15,574 bases of DNA from RXOA01 sp964547105 (lineage in GTDB: Bacteria > Bipolaricaulota > Bipolaricaulia > UBA7950 > UBA9294): assembly GCA_964547105.1 (NCBI GenBank), contig CAZJLO010000044.1, forward strand, positions 1 through 15,574, given 5' to 3'. Shown here piece after piece: positions 1 through 7,900 of this stretch. The notes below the pieces were generated by a model. It did not search any database. It saw nothing but the letters and a program-made list of their open reading frames with translations, and was not told where the DNA came from. Positions within the stretch are counted from its first letter, which is position 1. The number at the start of each line of letters is the position of its first letter. The translations under genes and the position numbers were made by a program.

Positions 1-255
1 AGGCCAAGTAGGAAGGCGCTTGAGGGCTGCCCGCCCGAGCCTTCGGGTTGGCTGCGTAGATAGATGATCTCCCATGACAGGATCCGGCTTATCGGCCCTC
101 TCGCCGGACGATCAGCAGGAGGACTGAATGTCTGCGCTTCTGCGATCGCCGACACGGCACCCACCGGCCAAGAGGCCTCCTTCGAAGCAACATATCCCCG
201 TTACGATGGGAGACAGTCGATAGGGGGGACAAGGCGTGGGGGAGGGAGGTTCTTC
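1..255. other. Left-edge region without an assignable gene
   Basis: No convincing complete gene lies before the first operon. Frames 1 and 2 of the + strand are open from the window edge to stops at 61-63 and 65-67. An upstream coding sequence could end here, but about 20 residues are too few to identify it. A short stem (CCCGA 34-38 with TCGGG 43-47, flanked by GCC 29-31 with GGC 50-52) could be part of a transcript end, but no T-run follows it. The remainder shows no RNA-gene signature and no FMN-riboswitch-like conserved blocks, although ribD lies downstream. Confidence 0.4.
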
Positions 256-284
256 TTGTTGGACCTTCGATGCGATCGTATACT
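256..284 (+). promoter_or_regulatory. Candidate sigma-70-type promoter for the yugP-rpe-ribD operon
   Basis: The sequence shows TTGTTG at 256-261, a 17-nt spacer and TATACT (5 of 6 matches to TATAAT) at 279-284. Transcription would begin near 291 and leave a leader of about 36 nt before the GTG at 327. The placement argues against translation starting at the ATG at 270, because that codon would lie inside the promoter. The -35 is weak, so this remains a prediction. Confidence 0.35.
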
Positions 285-326
285 GTCGCCGTTCGTCGTC
301 GGGACCACACGAAAAGGAGATGGCAC

Positions 327-1016
327 GTGTTTGCCTGGGGGTATCCGCTTTTTGGCTCGAGCATCCTGATCATCTTGCCGGCGCTTCTTCTCGCGGCGTA
401 TGCACAATATAAGGTACGCTCGACGTACAAGCGGTACTCGCGTGTGGGAACCGCGACGCGAACGTCCGCAGCGGCTATGGCGGAGTGGGTGATGGCATCC
501 GAGGGGGTGACCGGGGTAACGATCGAGCAAAGTCGTCGCGGCAGCCTGTCCGACCATTATGATCCCCGCGCTCGCGCATTGCGGCTGTCGGACCCCGAGT
601 CGACTGCCGTCGCCGCAGTTGGCATAGCCGCTCACGAAGCGGGCCATGCGATTCAGCATGCCCAAGGGTTCAAGCCGCTTGTCCTTCGCTCGACGATTGT
701 GCCGGCGGCGCAGATTGGCTCTCAGCTGGCGATTCCGCTGTTCATCATTGGGATGGTCTTCCAGTTTTCGACATTTGTGACGATCGGGGCTGCGTTATTC
801 TCGGCGGCCGTTTTGTTCGCGCTGATATCCCTTCCTGTCGAGTTCGATGCCAGTCGACGCGCCATCGCCGCTTTGCGGTCCTCGCGGGTAGTGAGTGCGG
901 AGGAGCTTGGTGCAGTGAAGGAGGTCCTGTTTGCTGCCGCACTGACGTATGTTGCCGCCGCCGCCGTCGCCGCGCTGCAGCTTCTGATGCTTCTCTCTTC
1001 CAGTCGGAGGCGATGA
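327..1016 (+). CDS. YugP-family membrane zinc metallopeptidase
   Basis: Predicted membrane-embedded Zn-dependent peptidase of the YugP family (Pfam Zn_peptidase_2), 229 residues. The zinc site HEAGH is at residues 103-107, within a longer HEAGHAIQHAQG block. An upstream block reading SLSDHYDP followed by a LRLSDP-like string, and a later EFDASRRA block, are family hallmarks. Hydrophobic segments lie near residues 10-27, 122-156, 157-172 and 200-222, so the active site faces a membrane-associated compartment. I place the start at GTG 327 because AAGGAGA ends 6 nt upstream and the protein then opens with the short hydrophobic N-terminus usual for the family. The ATG at 270 would add a basic 19-residue leader overlapping the predicted promoter. 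The stop overlaps rpe. The physiological substrate is unknown; in other bacteria such genes often sit among housekeeping genes such as fmt or rsmB. Confidence 0.88.
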   Translation: MFAWGYPLFGSSILIILPALLLAAYAQYKVRSTYKRYSRVGTATRTSAAAMAEWVMASEGVTGVTIEQSRRGSLSDHYDPRARALRLSDPESTAVAAVGIAAHEAGHAIQHAQGFKPLVLRSTIVPAAQIGSQLAIPLFIIGMVFQFSTFVTIGAALFSAAVLFALISLPVEFDASRRAIAALRSSRVVSAEELGAVKEVLFAAALTYVAAAAVAALQLLMLLSSSRRR

Positions 1017-1672
1017 TGATCAAGATCTCCCCTTCTTTGTTGTCCGCGGATTTCGGGTGCTTGCGTAGCGAAGCGCTGTTGCTGGAGAAGCTCGTTGCCA
1101 GCTTCCACATTGACGTCATGGACGGCCACTTCGTGCCCAATATCACGATCGGACCGCCGGTCGTGAACCGGTTCCGTGAAGGAATCGAGGCGCCGTTGGA
1201 TATTCACCTGATGATCGAACACCCTCAAGCCTACGGACCGCAGTTCCGCGTTCAGCAAGGCGATTCGATTACTTTCCACGAGGAGAGTGCCGATCCGATC
1301 GCAGAGACGATCGATGTGCTTCGGCACACCGGGGCAAGAGTCGGGTTGTCGGTTCGCCCGGGGACGCCACTCGACCGGCTCTATCGCTGGCTGGATCGGA
1401 TCGATCTGGTCCTTGTCATGAGCGTCGAACCCGGTTTTGGCGGCCAGTCGTTCCTTCCCGAAGCGCTGGAACGGATCCGCCTGCTTCGTCGAGAGGCTGG
1501 CGAGCGGTTGGAAATCCATGTGGATGGAGGGATTCATCAGGGGAACGCTCCTGCCGTAATCGAAGCGGGTGCCGACGTGATGGTTGCCGGCTCGGCGATC
1601 TACGGGACGGCGGATCCCGAATCGGCAGTCCGCGAACTGCTGGCCATCGGGGACGTCCTCGGAAAATCATGA
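1016..1672 (+). CDS. rpe: Ribulose-phosphate 3-epimerase
   Basis: Cytosolic TIM-barrel enzyme that interconverts D-ribulose-5-phosphate and D-xylulose-5-phosphate in the pentose phosphate pathway or the Calvin cycle. Visible signatures are ISPSLLSADF at the N-terminus, the metal-binding HIDVMDGHFVPN block (H31, D33), HLMIEHP, MSVEPGFGGQSF and the phosphate-binding VDGGI ... VAGSAIY segments. The length, 218 residues, is normal. ATG codons at 1013 and 1016 are both in frame. GGAGG at 1006-1010 is better spaced from 1016, and the protein then begins MIKISPSLLS like its relatives. The start overlaps the stop of the peptidase gene (TGATG), and its own stop overlaps the ribD start (ATGA), so translation is probably coupled. 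Confidence 0.96.
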   Translation: MIKISPSLLSADFGCLRSEALLLEKLVASFHIDVMDGHFVPNITIGPPVVNRFREGIEAPLDIHLMIEHPQAYGPQFRVQQGDSITFHEESADPIAETIDVLRHTGARVGLSVRPGTPLDRLYRWLDRIDLVLVMSVEPGFGGQSFLPEALERIRLLRREAGERLEIHVDGGIHQGNAPAVIEAGADVMVAGSAIYGTADPESAVRELLAIGDVLGKS

Positions 1673-2787
1673 CTCCCTCCGGATGGATGCAAAGGGCACT
1701 TGCGCTGGCGCGTTTGGGCGAGGGGTGCGTCAATCCCAACCCGCTTGTCGGAGCGATTGTCGTTCGTGAGGGCAAAGACATCGGGCACGGCTACCATGCG
1801 CGATTCGGTGGCCCTCATGCCGAAGTGCATGCGTTGGCTCAAGCCGGACGTGCGGCAAGAGGTGCGACGATCTATGTGACGCTGGAACCGTGTTGTCACC
1901 ATGGGAAAACGCCTCCTTGCACCGAAGCGATCATCGAGGCGGGTGTGGCCCGCGTCGTGATCGCGTGCAAGGATCCGAACCCTCTGGTGTCCGGCGGAGG
2001 CGTCGCCCGTCTCCGTGAGGCGGGAATTGATGTGGTGGTCGGGGTACGGGAGGCCGAGGCGAGAAGGCTGAACGAAGCATTCGAGAAGTATGTTCGGACC
2101 GGACGGCCGTTTGTTCATCTCAAGTTGGCAGTCACGCTTGATGGCAGGATTGCGACCCGTACCGGAGACGCCAAGTGGATCTCGTGCGCCACGTCACGCC
2201 GCCTGGTTCATCGATGGCGGCGCTCTCATGCTGCCGTCGCCGTCGGCGTAGGAACCGTGATTGCAGATGATCCCAAGCTTACCGTGCGCCTGGTACGTGG
2301 CCGTCATCCTCATCGATTCGTGCTCGATGCGCTTGGAGAGATGCCGCCAACGGCGAGGCTGCTCGGTGAGCCGGGCGAGACCACGGTGATTGCAGCGCGA
2401 ATGTCCCCTGAGCGGGAGCGGGAGCTGGTGCGGGCCGGAGCGACTGTGTGGCGTCTTCCATCCCCTGACGGCAATCTCGACCTGGCTGAAGCCTGGCGGC
2501 GGATGGGGAAAGCGGGGATCGATTCGGTGCTGGTTGAAGGTGGAGCCGACACTTCGACCAGGCTGCTTCAAGCAGGCTGGGGCGATCGTCTTTCGATGTT
2601 TGTTTCCCCGCAGGTGGTGGGAGACGGAGGTTCGCTCGCCGCGTTCGGCGATCTTGGCATCACACGGATGGTGGATGCCATTCAACTTGATGCCCTTGAG
2701 ATTCGGCGGGTAGGAAGAGACGCCCTCATTTCCGGGACACCGACCAATCGGGACTGCGGGCATCGACAGGGAAAGGGGGCAATGTGA
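1669..2787 (+). CDS. ribD: Bifunctional riboflavin biosynthesis deaminase/reductase RibD
   Basis: Catalyses two consecutive riboflavin steps: deamination of the pyrimidine from GTP cyclohydrolase II, then NADPH-dependent reduction of the ribosyl side chain. The N-terminal cytidine-deaminase-like domain (about residues 1-145) has PNPLVG, the zinc/catalytic HAE (50-52) and PCCHHGKTPPC with zinc ligands C75 and C84. The C-terminal RibD/DHFR-like reductase domain (about 147-365) has LKLAVTLDGRIAT, a GVGTVIADDP block and VEGGAD. The length, 372 residues, is typical of the fused enzyme. The ATG overlaps the rpe stop by 4 nt. No other rib gene follows in this window, so riboflavin synthase and lumazine synthase must lie elsewhere. 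Pairing with rpe is sensible because ribulose-5-phosphate is also a riboflavin precursor (inference). Confidence 0.96.
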   Translation: MTPSGWMQRALALARLGEGCVNPNPLVGAIVVREGKDIGHGYHARFGGPHAEVHALAQAGRAARGATIYVTLEPCCHHGKTPPCTEAIIEAGVARVVIACKDPNPLVSGGGVARLREAGIDVVVGVREAEARRLNEAFEKYVRTGRPFVHLKLAVTLDGRIATRTGDAKWISCATSRRLVHRWRRSHAAVAVGVGTVIADDPKLTVRLVRGRHPHRFVLDALGEMPPTARLLGEPGETTVIAARMSPERERELVRAGATVWRLPSPDGNLDLAEAWRRMGKAGIDSVLVEGGADTSTRLLQAGWGDRLSMFVSPQVVGDGGSLAAFGDLGITRMVDAIQLDALEIRRVGRDALISGTPTNRDCGHRQGKGAM

Positions 2788-3266
2788 GTGGCTCTTCGAA
2801 CACAATGATCCTGGTGGCGATTCTTGCCGCGTTGTTTGCCGCGTGGAGTGCGGTTCTTGTATGGGATGATCTTTCCTCGAAGCCGCCGGCCGTCGACTTC
2901 GTTGCGCCGTTTCACTACGATGCCGGTGGAGAAGATTCCGAGGATCGTCTTGTGTTGGAAGACGAATACGTGACATTGCTGAACCAGAGCGGAGCTCCGA
3001 TTGATCTATCCGGCTGGACGGTACGTAGCGACGGAGGCCGGATCTACACGATCCCGGAAGGTTTTGTGCTGCCGGCGGAGGATGTGTTGACCATCATCAG
3101 TGGCTGCGGGGAAGATGATGAACGGACCCTCCATTGGTGCAGCGTGTCGGAAATCTGGGACAACCAGTCAGGGACCGCCTACTTGGCGATGCCGGACGGA
3201 ACGCGTGTTGCCATCCACCACTACGAAGCATTGTGCAAGACCTGCCACGATCAAGACGGAGCCTAG
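2784..3266 (+). CDS. Membrane-anchored lamin-tail-domain (LTD) protein
   Basis: Short exported or anchored protein of 160 residues. One hydrophobic segment (about 8-27) is followed by an LTD-like immunoglobulin-type fold (about 50-148). The recognisable LTD pattern is EYVTLLNQSGAPIDLSGWTV, then GRIYTIPEGFVLPAEDVLTI, then a W-C-S-V-S-E-I-W-DN and an AYLAMPDGTRVA stretch. Bacterial LTDs are usually found on secreted or surface proteins, and their partner here is unknown. The start is GTG 2784, overlapping the ribD stop by 4 nt and preceded by a G-rich box at 2774-2779; ATG 2805 is an alternative. Cysteines occur at 108, 119, 151 and 154. C151-K-T-C154-H155 near the C-terminus matches the CxxCH c-type haem attachment motif, but no cytochrome c fold surrounds it. 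Confidence 0.8.
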   Translation: MSGSSNTMILVAILAALFAAWSAVLVWDDLSSKPPAVDFVAPFHYDAGGEDSEDRLVLEDEYVTLLNQSGAPIDLSGWTVRSDGGRIYTIPEGFVLPAEDVLTIISGCGEDDERTLHWCSVSEIWDNQSGTAYLAMPDGTRVAIHHYEALCKTCHDQDGA

Positions 3267-3592
3267 ATTCCCCTTGCTGGATCGACCCTCTTGCATCGAC
3301 ATGCCTCTGCGCTTGTTGAAACGAAGGGGCCGACCGCCGGTGCACGGGCGCAAGTCAAGAATGTGGGGGCAAGATCCGGGCGGATGTTGTGAGATGTGTT
3401 ACGGCTCCCGATCGAAAGAGACCGGGCATCGGGAAGGGCTGGACGGCTTTCGCTCCTACCTATACACCGCCGAAAAAGGTTGAATCCGAGAGTGCTGGTT
3501 GTGCGAGCGAACAAGGATCCCGGCGGTGATGTGCAGGATGGGATTGGGAAGCTTCCTGCTTCACCGGAGGATAGGGTTCCATCGCGAGGTTT
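3267..3592. other. Non-coding gap between convergent genes, with hairpins
   Basis: This 326-nt gap separates the 3' ends of the LTD gene and the minus-strand membrane protein gene. Short open frames inside it have no ribosome site or recognisable composition. Two dyads stand out: TCCCGAT (3406-3412) with ATCGGGA (3428-3434), and a composite stem of CGGTGA (3524-3529) with TCACCG (3561-3566) enclosing CAGGA (3534-3538) with TCCTG (3554-3558). Neither is followed by a clear T-run. Either could be a bidirectional transcript end or a small-RNA structure. Confidence 0.4.
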
Positions 3593-4072
3593 CTAGTTCA
3601 GCTGGCGAATCGCCCTTGAGAACAGAAGCAAGGCTCCAGCGACGAGCAGGGCGCCTACTGGCAAGATGATCCACGAGAAGGATCCGAGACTTCCGAGAGC
3701 AACCTGAATCCACATCCATTCCGAGATCCCGATCGTGACAAGGACGATTGCCTTCAGAAAGGCGATCAGGTTGCGGAGCAGCCGGATGTGTACTTCGACA
3801 AACGGCTCCCGGATGCGTGCAGCGTAGGGGAGGGAGGAAACCCGAAGCCTCCGGGCAAAACTGAGCAGCGTATACAGCACGATGGCAGCGGCAACCAGTG
3901 CAAACAGCCCGGCAAGCGTCATCCAGGGAACGGAATCCCGTAGTGCGCCGAAGCGAAGGTAAAGCAGCGCCATCTCAATACCGAGAGCGACCTGGGCAAC
4001 CAGCTCCAATCCGCGCTCGATTCCTGTAGCCGGAACGCGGGCCAAACGTCCTTCATGGGTCTGTTCGTTCAC
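3593..4072 (-). CDS. Four-helix integral membrane protein of unknown function
   Basis: A 159-residue protein that I cannot assign to a family. It has four strongly hydrophobic segments, at about residues 22-44, 51-72, 98-120 and 132-152. A basic cytoplasmic-looking loop (about 73-98) separates helices 2 and 3, and the N-terminus is polar. The overall shape resembles small PsiE-like membrane proteins, but I see no diagnostic motif. The start is GTG with AAGGAG (complement of 4078-4083) 5 nt upstream. It lies 75 nt downstream of the Cys-rich protein gene on the same strand and may be co-transcribed with it. It converges on the LTD gene. Confidence 0.78.
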   Translation of the reverse strand: MNEQTHEGRLARVPATGIERGLELVAQVALGIEMALLYLRFGALRDSVPWMTLAGLFALVAAAIVLYTLLSFARRLRVSSLPYAARIREPFVEVHIRLLRNLIAFLKAIVLVTIGISEWMWIQVALGSLGSFSWIILPVGALLVAGALLLFSRAIRQLN

Positions 4073-4147
4073 GCTAGCTCCTTCATCTCCAGCAGGAGAG
4101 GGTATCGATCAGCCGGGTTCGATGCCAGGTCCAGGTGTAAAGATCGA

Positions 4148-4825
4148 TCACGGCTCGATTCCTCCCCCTGAGCCGGACCGGAGAACGGCGCGAACCACGG
4201 ATTCGCGCCGGCCTCGATACGGCTCCGAAACGCGAATTCGACGGATCACTTGCTGGCAGCTTTGGCGTGCGTGCAAGATCTCGTCACGGGCTGCCGGATG
4301 GGTCGGAGCACACTCAAGCAGGGCAAGAAGCGTGTAGAAGAACGGAACGCGAGACCACCGGCCCCGATTATCCCGGAGCCGGCGCAACCGCTGGAACTGC
4401 CGTGCCAGGATCTGGCCGGCTGGGTCCCATGGGCACACCGCAAGGTAGCGCAGGAAGGCGATCGCGGCAAGCGAGCACTCCCCGATGACGCAGCCTCTTG
4501 CTGCGTAGCATTGGCGAAGACAATGGTCATGCAGTCGTTCGGCCCAGGCGAGGAGAATTGGGTCCCGGGTGCCCGTCTTGAAAAGGACCCTTGCCGTTTC
4601 AAGCTCCAAGACTCGCCGTATTGCCAATTGAGTACGGATCGGCTCTCCGGTGAACACCCGTGGAGGTGTCGCGAAGCTGATCTTCTTGATGTCCAAGACC
4701 AGTTCGTGATCGACCGGTGAGGGTTCCAGCCAAGGGGGCGACCACCGGAAGGGTTCATTGCCCGTCTTCTCCTTCCAGGCCGCTGCTTGTTCGTGGATGT
4801 GATCCAGTGCAATAAATGGATGCAT
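4148..4825 (-). CDS. Cys-rich helical protein, possibly alpha/alpha-barrel prenyltransferase-like
   Basis: Predicted soluble protein of 225 residues with no confident family. Seven cysteines (102, 106, 112, 117, 131, 172, 190) include the cluster C-x3-C-x5-C-x4-C. The central part (about 115-175) alternates short helices. It contains an FLRYLA motif and then GRWSRVPFFYTLLALLE, which recalls the repeat units of terpenoid-cyclase/prenyltransferase-type alpha/alpha barrels; that link is inference only. The chosen ATG at 4825 has AGGAG ending 4 nt upstream. A longer in-frame ATG at 4903 lacks a ribosome site and would add a basic extension reaching into the regulator's promoter. The gene is divergent from the SARP-type regulator, a layout often seen between a regulator and its target. 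The C-terminus is a Gly/Ser-rich tail. Confidence 0.72.
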   Translation of the reverse strand: MHPFIALDHIHEQAAAWKEKTGNEPFRWSPPWLEPSPVDHELVLDIKKISFATPPRVFTGEPIRTQLAIRRVLELETARVLFKTGTRDPILLAWAERLHDHCLRQCYAARGCVIGECSLAAIAFLRYLAVCPWDPAGQILARQFQRLRRLRDNRGRWSRVPFFYTLLALLECAPTHPAARDEILHARQSCQQVIRRIRVSEPYRGRRESVVRAVLRSGSGGGIEP

Positions 4826-4842
4826 TCTTCTCCTGAACGGTA

Positions 4843-4873
4843 CTTTCGCTCCTTTTACCACCGTAGGCGAAAG
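4843..4873. promoter_or_regulatory. Inverted repeat in the divergent promoter region (candidate operator)
   Basis: CTTTCGC at 4843-4849 is matched exactly by GCGAAAG at 4867-4873, a 7-bp dyad with a 17-nt spacer. It lies in the 106-nt gap between the Cys-rich protein gene and the BTAD regulator gene, just upstream of the former's ribosome site. It could be an operator for the neighbouring regulator or a leader hairpin. No protein can be assigned to it from sequence. Confidence 0.3.
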
Positions 4874-4902
4874 GCGTCTCGCCCGCGTCTCAGCGTGTAG
4901 CA

Positions 4903-4911
4903 TGGTAGAAT
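4903..4911 (+). promoter_or_regulatory. Candidate extended -10 element for the BTAD regulator gene
   Basis: TGG directly followed by TAGAAT (5 of 6 matches to TATAAT) forms an extended -10 at 4903-4911. No good -35 lies 17 nt upstream. Transcription would begin near 4918, with a leader of about 14 nt containing GGAGG at 4921-4925. Confidence 0.3.
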
Positions 4912-4931
4912 AGAACCCGCGGAGGAAACGA

Positions 4932-7900
4932 GTGCCAAACGAACTTCGAATTCAGTTATTCGGCTTCCCGCGGATTGAGTGTGACCAAGGGTCGGTAACC
5001 TTCTCGAGGCGGAAAGCGGTGGCGCTTCTTGCGTATCTGGCAACCACGTGTCAAGGACATAGCCGCGAGAATCTGGCCGCTCTGCTGTGGCCGGAAGCGC
5101 CTTCAGAGAAGGCGTTTGCCTACCTGCGGAACCTGCTATGGATGCTCAGGCGAAGCAAGGTCGCACCCTGGCTTGAGACCGGTCGGCACACGATCGCTCT
5201 CAGCCGGGACGAGCACATCCATGTGGACGTTCTCGAGTTGCGGGATCGCCTATCCAGAGCGCAGAACGAACTCAGAATGGGATCCCTTCCTGAAGCGGAT
5301 AGGAATCGGGGCCAGGATCCCAAGCGACAACTTGCTGTCACGGTCAATGCCATCAAGGGACGTTTCCTTGAGGGCTTTCATGTCGACGATAGCGAACCGT
5401 TCGACCAGTGGCAACTCTCGGAAGGAGAAGCCCTGCGCGTCGATCAAGCCGAGGCTCTTGACTTGATTATCCGGAGTTGCCGGGAAGAACAGGAAGTGAA
5501 GGAGGCAATCCGTTACGCGCGATTGCTTGTCGCGATCGACATTCTGAACGAGGAGCATCAGCGCCGGCTGATGGAGCTCCTTGTTTCCGATGGGCAGCGT
5601 ACGGAAGCGCTTCGCGTCTACGAAACTTGTCGGGATGCATTGCGTCGCGAATTGGGGTTGGAGCCCTCCGAAGAAACGTCGGCTCTTGCGATGTCTATCG
5701 CAGACCGCAAGGATCATGCTGCGTCGCCGGTCCGCTTGGCTCCGTCTCTGATCGGCCTTCCTTCCTACCCGACGGAACTCGAAGGGCGCATCGAAGAACT
5801 GCAAAGAATTCGCCAGCTCATTGAGGATGGAGCACGACTGATCAGTCTGACGGGGATTGGCGGTGTGGGCAAGACCCGGCTTGCCGTTGAAGCAACCGCT
5901 CAGGCGGCGGAGCGGTTCCCGGATGGCGTTGCTTTTGTTTCACTCTCGTCCGTCCACACGGCGAGTGCGACCATTTCCGTGATCTTGGACGCGCTGGGCC
6001 TTGGCCCGGGAATCCCGCTGAGCCCACATGGCGTGACTGAGAGGCGGATCCGCGGTTCGTTGACAGAGCAACTCGGGTGTCGGCGGCTGTTGATCGTTCT
6101 GGACGAAGCCGACGATCTTGGGGACGGTGTTTCCGTCATCAAGACGTTGCTGGAGACGGTGCCGTCTGCCGTGCTTCTTGTCACGGCGAGGAGACCGCTG
6201 AACATCCCTGGAGAGTGGGTGATTCGAGTGGCTGGCCTGTTGTATGAGCCTCTCGGTTCAGCGGCTTTGCCCGAGCTGCGGCGGAAAGGACCCGCGGTGC
6301 AGCTGTTCCTCAAGGCAGCGCGGCGGGCATCAGAGACCTTCGCTGTGACAAACGCCGTGATCGATGCGGCAGAGCGGATTTGCCGCTTTGTTGCGGGACA
6401 CCCGCTGGGGATCGAAATGGCTGCCCGCTGGGCGAGAGTCCTTCCTGCGGAAAGGATTGCGGAGACGATTGAACGCGATCTGGAGCTTCTCTGCTCTGAC
6501 GCGGAGTTGCCCACTTCACGTCACCGGAGCCTTCTCCAAGTATATACTGCCGCATACGACGCGCTCTCCCCGAGGGTGCAGGCTGTCTTGGTCCGGCTCA
6601 GCGTTTTTCGAGGTGGTTTCTCCATGGAAGCGGCAGCCACGGTGTGCGATGCGACGCCGTCCGACCTGGCGCAGCTCGTGGATCGGGGTCTAATTCGCCG
6701 GACATCGACCGTACGGTTCACCATCCACGAGGCGCTGCGACAGTTTGCCGCCGAGCGAATCGCGTCGGAGGACGACGAAATCGAACGTTCGCAAAGCCTC
6801 CACGCTGCGTTCTATCTAGATTTGGTTGAACGAAGCGAGCGCCGTCTAGTGGGGTCGGATCAAGCCACTGCGCTTAGGGAGCTGGTCGAGGACTGGGGGA
6901 ATGTACGGATTGCATGGCGCCAGGCCCTGAGGACAGGGGATCTGGACCGGATACGCCACTCGGCGAGAGCCATATTCATCATCAACGACATTCGCAGCGA
7001 CTTCTGCGACGGCACGGAAATGTTCGCCGAGGCATCGAGCATCCTTCAAGCAGGAGAAGCGGATTCGGAGTTGCGGGGATTGGTGTTGGGGTTGGAGGCG
7101 TGGTTCTATCGGTGGTCGTCGCGGCCAAGGATGCGAGAGCTCTTTCTACAGTCGATCGCTCTCCTTGAAAAGGGGAATTTCAACACCAGCTATGCCTTGA
7201 TCAGCGTTCTTACCGAGTATGTCGACCCGCGCCAGGGTATCGAGGCTCTTCCCAAGCTGGAGGAGAACGGCCGGAGAGCGATCCAGTTGTTTCGTGACCT
7301 CGAAGATCGTTGGGGCGAGGCGATCGCACTGGAATCATTTGCCGTGCTTCGGACAAACCAGGGCGCCGCACTCGCGGAAGTTGAGCAGCTGATCTTGGAC
7401 AGCCTGCGATTGAGGCAGGAGTCGGGGGATGCGTGGGGGACATCCCTATTGCTGTTCAATCTTGCTCAGTGCCGCAAGGCGGAGGGCCGTTTCGATGAGG
7501 CGCTCTGTCTGCTTCGCGATAGCCGCAATCTTCGGTTGGAGCTGGGGGTGGACCCGCTTGGGGCTGCCGACTGCCTTGTCGTGGAGTCGCAGATTCAGAC
7601 CGCAGTCGGAGACTACGCTGTCGCCATCTCTTGCGCTCGCCGGGCGAGCATGGAGCTGTCGCGGCTGGGAGTGGAGATCGACGAAGCCTGGGCGCACCTG
7701 GTTGAGGGGGAAGCGCACTGGGGAGCTGGAGATGAGGAATCAGCCGTGGAGTCTTGGACGCTGGCGTATCGGATGACGAGACGGCTGCATGCGGATCGAT
7801 ACTCATCCTTTGTGGCGCATCGTCTGGCTGTGGCCGCGATCCGGCGAGGGGACCTTGCGGTGGCGCAAGCCCGCGCCCAGTCAAGCGTTGATCATGCGCC

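Noticed and set aside
1..326. FMN riboswitch upstream of the ribD operon
   Set aside because: I looked for the conserved RFN-element blocks and did not find them; ribD is also third in its operon.
722..1537. Long antisense frame (271 codons) opposite the peptidase and rpe genes
   Set aside because: It mirrors two well-supported genes, has no ribosome site and no recognisable motifs; long antisense frames are common in GC-rich DNA.
3386..3402. Possible second CRP-type site (TGTGA-N6-TTACG)
   Set aside because: Only one half-site matches, and it lies between convergent gene ends where a promoter is not expected.
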